The translations under genes and the position numbers were made by a program. From an uncultured Flavobacterium sp. (GTDB lineage Bacteria; Bacteroidota; Bacteroidia; Flavobacteriales; Flavobacteriaceae): a DNA stretch of 7,797 nucleotides. The stretch's first letter is position 1. Each line of letters starts with the position of its first letter. Under the pieces are notes generated by a model. That model had not been told where the DNA came from and did no database searches. It was given only the letters and a program-made list of their open reading frames with translations. The stretch is taken from contig NZ_CAMLRU010000125.1 of NCBI RefSeq assembly GCF_946482535.1, forward strand, positions 1-7,797, in the 5' to 3' direction. Below are positions 4,130 to 7,797 of this stretch, in pieces.

Positions 4130-4366
4130 AGCCCACTGGTTTTTTCTTTGTTATGTTCATAATCTTAACATAGTGCGATAATTGGTAGAAGAGGGTGTTT
4201 TACAAAAATGAAATGAGATTCAAAATCAAAAAATTGGATATCAAGTCTAAAAGAATACCGCTATAGAACAGTGTCAGCAAACTCAAAGACCGTAGATTCA
4301 ATAGTATAGCTACTGACAAATACTTTAGAATAGTAAAGTTCTTTAATTGATAATTTCTTTTTGGCT
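4130..4366. other. AT-rich non-coding stretch, no supported gene
   Basis: I see no credible gene here on either strand. A small dyad TATGTT/AACATA (4152-4157/4167-4172) is present. Two interleaved 6-bp inverted repeats, GCTATA/TATAGC (4260-4265/4305-4310) and TGTCAG/CTGACA (4272-4277/4313-4318), could form a pseudoknot in RNA or may be chance. A leftward frame at 4200-4391 starts only at TTG and reads as compositionally biased hydrophobic sequence, so I do not call it. Confidence 0.5.
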
Positions 4367-4382
4367 TTACGGATATCCGTAA
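4367..4382. promoter_or_regulatory. perfect 16-bp palindrome upstream of the HTH gene
   Basis: TTACGGATATCCGTAA is fully self-complementary with no spacer. This is the shape of a binding site for a dimeric regulator. It is 85 nt upstream of the HTH start and 2 nt from the next dyad. Confidence 0.6.
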
Positions 4383-4384
4383 TG

Positions 4385-4411
4385 AATCCAATTTAATTGG
4401 ATTTAATTTTG
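4385..4411 (+). promoter_or_regulatory. -7 box with abutting operator-like dyad (HTH gene promoter)
   Basis: AATCCAATT and AATTGGATT form a perfect 9-bp dyad around a single T (4385-4403). The next bases are TAATTTTG (4404-4411), an exact TAnnTTTG -7 box. A protein on the dyad would sit in the promoter spacer and block polymerase. No clear -33 TTG is seen. The start would be near 4416, leaving about 50 nt of leader. Confidence 0.5.
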
Positions 4412-4415
4412 ACTT

Positions 4416-4454
4416 ATGAAGTTACTGCATTTCGGTTGCAGACCTAAATGTTAA
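4416..4454 (+). other. possible 12-codon upstream ORF with internal hairpin
   Basis: The ATG at 4416 opens MKLLHFGCRPKC and stops at TAA 4452-4454, in the same frame as the HTH gene that starts 12 nt later. A hairpin, CTGCA/TGCAG (4425-4429/4437-4441), lies within it. It may be a leader peptide, or simply the residue of an older start codon cut off by the stop. No coding evidence beyond position supports it. Confidence 0.25.
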
Positions 4455-4466
4455 AATTGTACTGTT

Positions 4467-4682
4467 TTGGACATAAGATTAATCATAAAATTACACGATC
4501 TCTTAAAAGCAGACAGGGCAGGGAATTCAAGTGAGTTATCCTCAAAACTTGGCATCTCTGTTAGGTCTGTTTATAACTATATCAGTTTTATGAAAGTCGA
4601 ATTAAACGCTCCAATAAACTACAATCATCAGCGTAAAAATTACTACTATGAAAGAGAGTGTGAATTAAATTTCAGAGGATAG
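4467..4682 (+). CDS. small HTH DNA-binding protein, 71 residues
   Basis: The sequence MDIRLIIKLHDLLKADRAGN is followed by a clear helix-turn-helix, about residues 20-45 (SSELSSKLGISVRSVYNYIS), then 'FMKVELNAPINYNHQRKNYYYERE', which looks like the strand wing of a winged helix of the HTH_11/DeoR type. There is no ligand-binding or WYL domain, so the protein is little more than the DNA-binding part and probably acts as a dimer. The start is a TTG: an in-frame TAA at 4452-4454 blocks any upstream start and the next Met is at residue 43, inside the fold. TTG starts are uncommon and would lower expression. The dyads at 4367-4403 beside its promoter suggest autoregulation. It ends 114 nt before the giant adhesin-like gene on the same strand, which it may control. 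Confidence 0.78.
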   Translation: MDIRLIIKLHDLLKADRAGNSSELSSKLGISVRSVYNYISFMKVELNAPINYNHQRKNYYYERECELNFRG

Positions 4683-4709
4683 TTTGTAAGATTAATTTAA
4701 CTATTTTTG
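4683..4709 (+). promoter_or_regulatory. promoter candidate of the giant repeat-protein gene
   Basis: TATTTTTG (4702-4709) matches TAnnTTTG exactly. TTTG at 4683-4686, beginning just after the HTH stop codon, could be the -33 element, although the 15-nt spacer is short. A start near 4715 would leave a leader of about 80 nt before the ATG at 4797. The rest of 4710-4796 shows no strong structure. Confidence 0.45.
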
Positions 4710-4796
4710 TACGATAGGTTTAGTTGAATTCTAATTTAAACTTTCATATCGCTCCCCAAAGCTTTCAGAATTATAAATACCTTCATAAAACACATT

Positions 4797-7700
4797 ATGA
4801 AACAAAATTACATTGCCTTTTTATTACTGTTGGTTTTTCAATTTGGGTTAGCAAATAAAAAAACAACTTTACCACCTCCTTCCGCCACGATATCTGGTGG
4901 GACAACGGTTTGTCAAAATGCGACCAGTCCGGTTATTACTTTTACCGGTAGTGGAGGAACTGCTCCGTATACGTTTACTTACAAAATAAATAATGGAAGT
5001 AATTTAACAGTTACAACTGTTGGGAGTAGTAGTACTGTCACGATTACAGCTAGCACTGCAAATCCAGGTGTTTTTAATTACAGTTTAGTAAGTGTTCAAG
5101 ATTCGGATAATCCTCCAGTGTTGGTTAATGTGTCTGGAAGTACTATTATTACAGTACTTCCTCAAGCAAATGCAGACTTGAATTCTTCAGCGAATTCAAT
5201 CAATTTTAATGGTTTTATTACCTTTAGAGAATGCTCTAATCAAGCCTCACAAATTGATTTTTTCAATGCTTCAACTACAATCGCTACAAATACAAACTAC
5301 ACAATTAATTGGGGTGATGGCTCACCAAATTTTACAGGTACATCATGGACAAGCTTATCTCATACCTACCAAGTAGGATTATGGACATTGACATATACAA
5401 TTTCAGCACAAAATGGGTGTAATATTGTGAAAATTTACAAGGTGTTTGTGGGAAATAATCCAGCAGTAGGATTAGGAAATCCCGGTAACACTGATATCTG
5501 CATTTCTTCTTCTTTAACATTTCCTATAACAGGTACTGATAATAATCCGCCGGGGACTACCTATGTTGTCACATTTAATGATGGTTCAGCTCCAATTAAC
5601 TTTAATCATCCGCCTCCAGCATCAGTAACTCATAATTTTTTAATTAGTTCATGTGGAACAACAAGTACATCAGGCACTACAACTTATCAAAATTCATTTT
5701 TTGCTAGTATTGCTGCAATAAATCCGTGTGAACAATCATCGGCTTCAGTTGTTCCTATAAGAATTTCGACACCTCCAGTAGCTAATTTTAATTTACCACA
5801 AACAAGCGTTTGTATAGGTACTCAAGTTTGTTTAAGTAACACTTCTACGGGTGGTGATGCTGCTACTTCTACTAGTTGTGCAACACCTAAGTTGATATGG
5901 ACAATAACTCCAAATACAGGTTTTACGATAGCAAGTGGTTCTTTAGGGAATGATCCTGATCCAAATAATACCAATACATGGACAAGTGGAAGTGCATCTT
6001 TATGTCCAATTTTTTCTGTAGCAGGAACATACACAATTAAACTGAAAATAGGAAATAGGTGTGGGATAGATGAAATAACAAAAACAATCTGTGTTCAATC
6101 AACACTAAGTCCTCAATTTAATTTAAATGCTATCTCTGGTTGTGCTCCTTTAACAATAAACGCTAACAATACTACAGATATATCCAATCAGTGTTCAACT
6201 CCAACATACCTTTGGGCAGTGACTTATACACCGGCTTTTTGTGGTACAACGATAACACCTATACCCAATCAAACCACTGCAAATGCAACGTTTAATTTTA
6301 CAGAATCTGGAACTTATGTAATTCGGTTGTCTGTTACTAATTCATGTGGGACTACCAACACCACTCAAACAGTCACTGTTAAAAAGCCACCAACAGTAGT
6401 ATTAGCTCCTATTAGTAATTCTTGTGGTACTGCTAATATAACTCCAGTTGGCACTGCCACTAACTGTGCGCCTTCTGGAGGTACACTTACATATTCTTGG
6501 AGTTTCCCGGGAGGAACTCCTTCCTCGTCAAATTCATTAAATCCGGGGACTATTGCTTACCCATCAGGAGGTCCATACACGGTTTCTTTTACTGCTACTA
6601 ATGAATGTGGTACCTCAAATACAGCCAGTCAAAGTTTTACTGTAAATGTAGCTCCCGTCATTACCAATACTGTCACCAGCCAAACTATTTGTTCCGGCTC
6701 GCAAACTTCTCCCGTTAACATAACTGCTACTCCTCCAGGAACTACATTTGCATGGACAGCCACGGCTACAAGTGGAGTAACAGGTTTTGCTGCTTCAGGA
6801 ACTGGTGCAACGATTCCTGCACAAACCATTTCTACAAGTAATACTAATGCAGGAACTGTGACTTATGTTGTAACCCCAACTTTTAACGGTTGTGTTGGGA
6901 GTACATTTAGTTATATCATTAATGTTAATCCGGCTCCAACCATAACTACACAGCCAGCATCTAGTTCGGTTTGTTTGAACGGAAATGCAACAGTACTAGC
7001 GGTTGCAATAAGTAGTACATCCGGGTCACCCTCCTATCAATGGTATTCTAATACGGCGAACTCTAATACAGGAGGAATATTGATAAGTGGGGCTACTTCC
7101 AGCACATATACACCCCAAACCAATGCAGTTGGAACAATTTACTATTATTGTATTATAACATTGTCTTCAGGAGGTTGTTCAAGTTTGACCACTAACGTGG
7201 CAAATGTTACAGTAAATCCACTTCCAACATTAACAGCGCAACCTTTAACTACTCAAAATTTATGCGTTGGCAGTACGATACCAGTAGCTTTATCAATAAG
7301 TTATTTGGGAGGGATAGGAACTCCAACCTATCAATGGTATTCTAATTCAACGAATACCACTACAGGAGGTAATTTAATTGCTGGTGCAGTCAGCAGTAGT
7401 TATACACCGCCGGTTTTTACAACTCCGGGTTCTTATTATTTTTATGCTATAGTTCAGTTAAGTGGTAATGGATGTAACTCAATAACCAGCAATATTGCTG
7501 AAGTTATTGTGTTCAATGATCCAACTATATCTCAACAGCCTTTAAACACCCAAACGTTATGTCAGGGAGCTTTAGCAACTCAACTCCAAGTAGCTGCTTC
7601 AGGAGGTAATGGTAGTTTCAATTATCAATGGTATAGTAGTACCAATAACAACACAACTTCAGGTTCTATTATTAATGGAGCAACCAATGCAACTTATAAT

Positions 7701-7797
7701 CCACCGACAATTTCTGTTGGCACCCTATATTATTACTGTATAGTATCTCAGTCTACTCCGGGATGTAGTGTTACAAGTACTACTGCGGCTGTAATTA
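4797..7797 (+). CDS. giant secreted PKD/Ig-like repeat protein (adhesin-like), partial
   Basis: The frame is open from the ATG at 4797 to the right edge: 1000 complete codons and no stop. Residues 1-19 (MKQNYIAFLLLLVFQFGLA) are a signal peptide. The mature part is rich in Thr, Ser, Asn and Gly with regularly spaced Cys. Residues about 150-215 form a PKD domain with 'NWGDGSPNFTG' (GDGS at 173-176) and 'LSHTYQVG'. Cys-rich PKD-like segments fill about 325-620, for example 'GTYTIKLKIGNRCG' and 'GTYVIRLSVTNSCGTTN'. Residues about 620-713 match the PKD-like pattern 'TICSGSQTSPVNITATPPGTTFAWT'. From 714 Ig-like repeats with 'YQWYS' follow. In Bacteroidetes such proteins are usually type IX secretion cargo with a C-terminal sorting or gliding-associated domain, but that end is not visible. 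An adhesin role is inferred. Confidence 0.9.
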   Translation, partial: MKQNYIAFLLLLVFQFGLANKKTTLPPPSATISGGTTVCQNATSPVITFTGSGGTAPYTFTYKINNGSNLTVTTVGSSSTVTITASTANPGVFNYSLVSVQDSDNPPVLVNVSGSTIITVLPQANADLNSSANSINFNGFITFRECSNQASQIDFFNASTTIATNTNYTINWGDGSPNFTGTSWTSLSHTYQVGLWTLTYTISAQNGCNIVKIYKVFVGNNPAVGLGNPGNTDICISSSLTFPITGTDNNPPGTTYVVTFNDGSAPINFNHPPPASVTHNFLISSCGTTSTSGTTTYQNSFFASIAAINPCEQSSASVVPIRISTPPVANFNLPQTSVCIGTQVCLSNTSTGGDAATSTSCATPKLIWTITPNTGFTIASGSLGNDPDPNNTNTWTSGSASLCPIFSVAGTYTIKLKIGNRCGIDEITKTICVQSTLSPQFNLNAISGCAPLTINANNTTDISNQCSTPTYLWAVTYTPAFCGTTITPIPNQTTANATFNFTESGTYVIRLSVTNSCGTTNTTQTVTVKKPPTVVLAPISNSCGTANITPVGTATNCAPSGGTLTYSWSFPGGTPSSSNSLNPGTIAYPSGGPYTVSFTATNECGTSNTASQSFTVNVAPVITNTVTSQTICSGSQTSPVNITATPPGTTFAWTATATSGVTGFAASGTGATIPAQTISTSNTNAGTVTYVVTPTFNGCVGSTFSYIINVNPAPTITTQPASSSVCLNGNATVLAVAISSTSGSPSYQWYSNTANSNTGGILISGATSSTYTPQTNAVGTIYYYCIITLSSGGCSSLTTNVANVTVNPLPTLTAQPLTTQNLCVGSTIPVALSISYLGGIGTPTYQWYSNSTNTTTGGNLIAGAVSSSYTPPVFTTPGSYYFYAIVQLSGNGCNSITSNIAEVIVFNDPTISQQPLNTQTLCQGALATQLQVAASGGNGSFNYQWYSSTNNNTTSGSIINGATNATYNPPTISVGTLYYYCIVSQSTPGCSVTSTTAAVI
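6936..7797 (+). repeat. three Ig-like repeats of about 96-99 residues
   Basis: Units begin at residues 714, 810 and 909 (bases 6936, 7224 and 7521); the third reaches the window edge. Each runs 'PT(I/L)...QP', then Cys, then '(T/S/N)YQWYS', then '(I/L)I.GA...(T/S)YTP', then 'G..YYY' and a second Cys. The Trp of QWYS is at residues 749, 847 and 945, exactly 98 apart. Units 1 and 2 share the same 18 bases around QWYSN (7035 and 7329), so the copies are partly similar at DNA level too. Confidence 0.8.

Noticed and set aside
4200..4391. Leftward 63-residue hydrophobic open frame
   Set aside because: It starts only at TTG, has no internal ATG, is biased to Leu/Ile/Ser/Asn as expected of AT-rich non-coding DNA, and its start runs through the two dyads that make better sense as regulatory sites.
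5332..6829. Leftward frames of 62-70 residues inside the giant gene
   Set aside because: They are antisense to a continuous, well-patterned 1000-codon frame; their content mirrors its Thr/Asn/Pro codons.

Overview
The window looks like a chromosomal segment of a low-G+C member of the Bacteroidetes, most likely a Flavobacterium-type organism. The signs are AT-rich intergenic DNA, -7 promoter boxes of the TAnnTTTG type, start codons without Shine-Dalgarno sequences, a small 'SCTADE' lipoprotein, a plant-type secreted LRR protein, and a giant Cys/Thr/Asn-rich PKD/Ig-like repeat protein of the kind exported in this phylum. The genus is an inference from these features, not from a database match.

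Left part (1-2073), apparently housekeeping or backbone. A leftward DUF1761 membrane protein runs off the left edge. Divergent from it is a secreted leucine-rich-repeat protein with eight 24-residue repeats. Next, convergent with the LRR gene and sharing a bidirectional terminator with it, comes a leftward J-domain plus KTSC-domain protein. Upstream of that gene is a strong leftward terminator that would suit a tRNA gene.

Junction (2073-2612). Only the 3' part of a tRNA-Met(CAT) is present, from the anticodon loop to the discriminator base (2073-2114, minus strand). The 5' half is replaced by unrelated DNA. This is the usual footprint of integration into a tRNA by a tyrosine recombinase. Around it are a pair of TGCATAC sites, an orphan promoter box aimed at the fragment, a 62-residue protein gene, and an exact 20-bp-period direct repeat that again carries TGCATAC. 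DNA to the right may therefore be a genomic island, although no integrase is in view.

Middle (2675-4130). A leftward gene encodes a 281-residue single-pass membrane protein of unknown function. Upstream of it lie about 300 nt packed with perfect inverted repeats. A near-consensus leftward promoter (TTTG-N18-TAGGTTTG) sits just before the ATG of a divergent small polyproline lipoprotein, and its predicted start falls at the foot of the first hairpin. I read this as a structured RNA: a long 5' leader, a free-standing small RNA of about 150 nt, or both. It is the most interesting element of the window. The lipoprotein gene ends in a clear terminator.

Right part (4130-7797). A non-coding stretch ends in three consecutive dyads. 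The second abuts an exact -7 box upstream of a small HTH regulator gene, which suggests autoregulation. The giant secreted adhesin-like gene follows 114 nt later with its own promoter box and stays open for at least 1000 codons, past the right edge. It carries a PKD domain, several Cys-rich beta-sandwich segments and then Ig-like repeats about 98 residues apart. The HTH protein may control the adhesin, but only proximity supports that.
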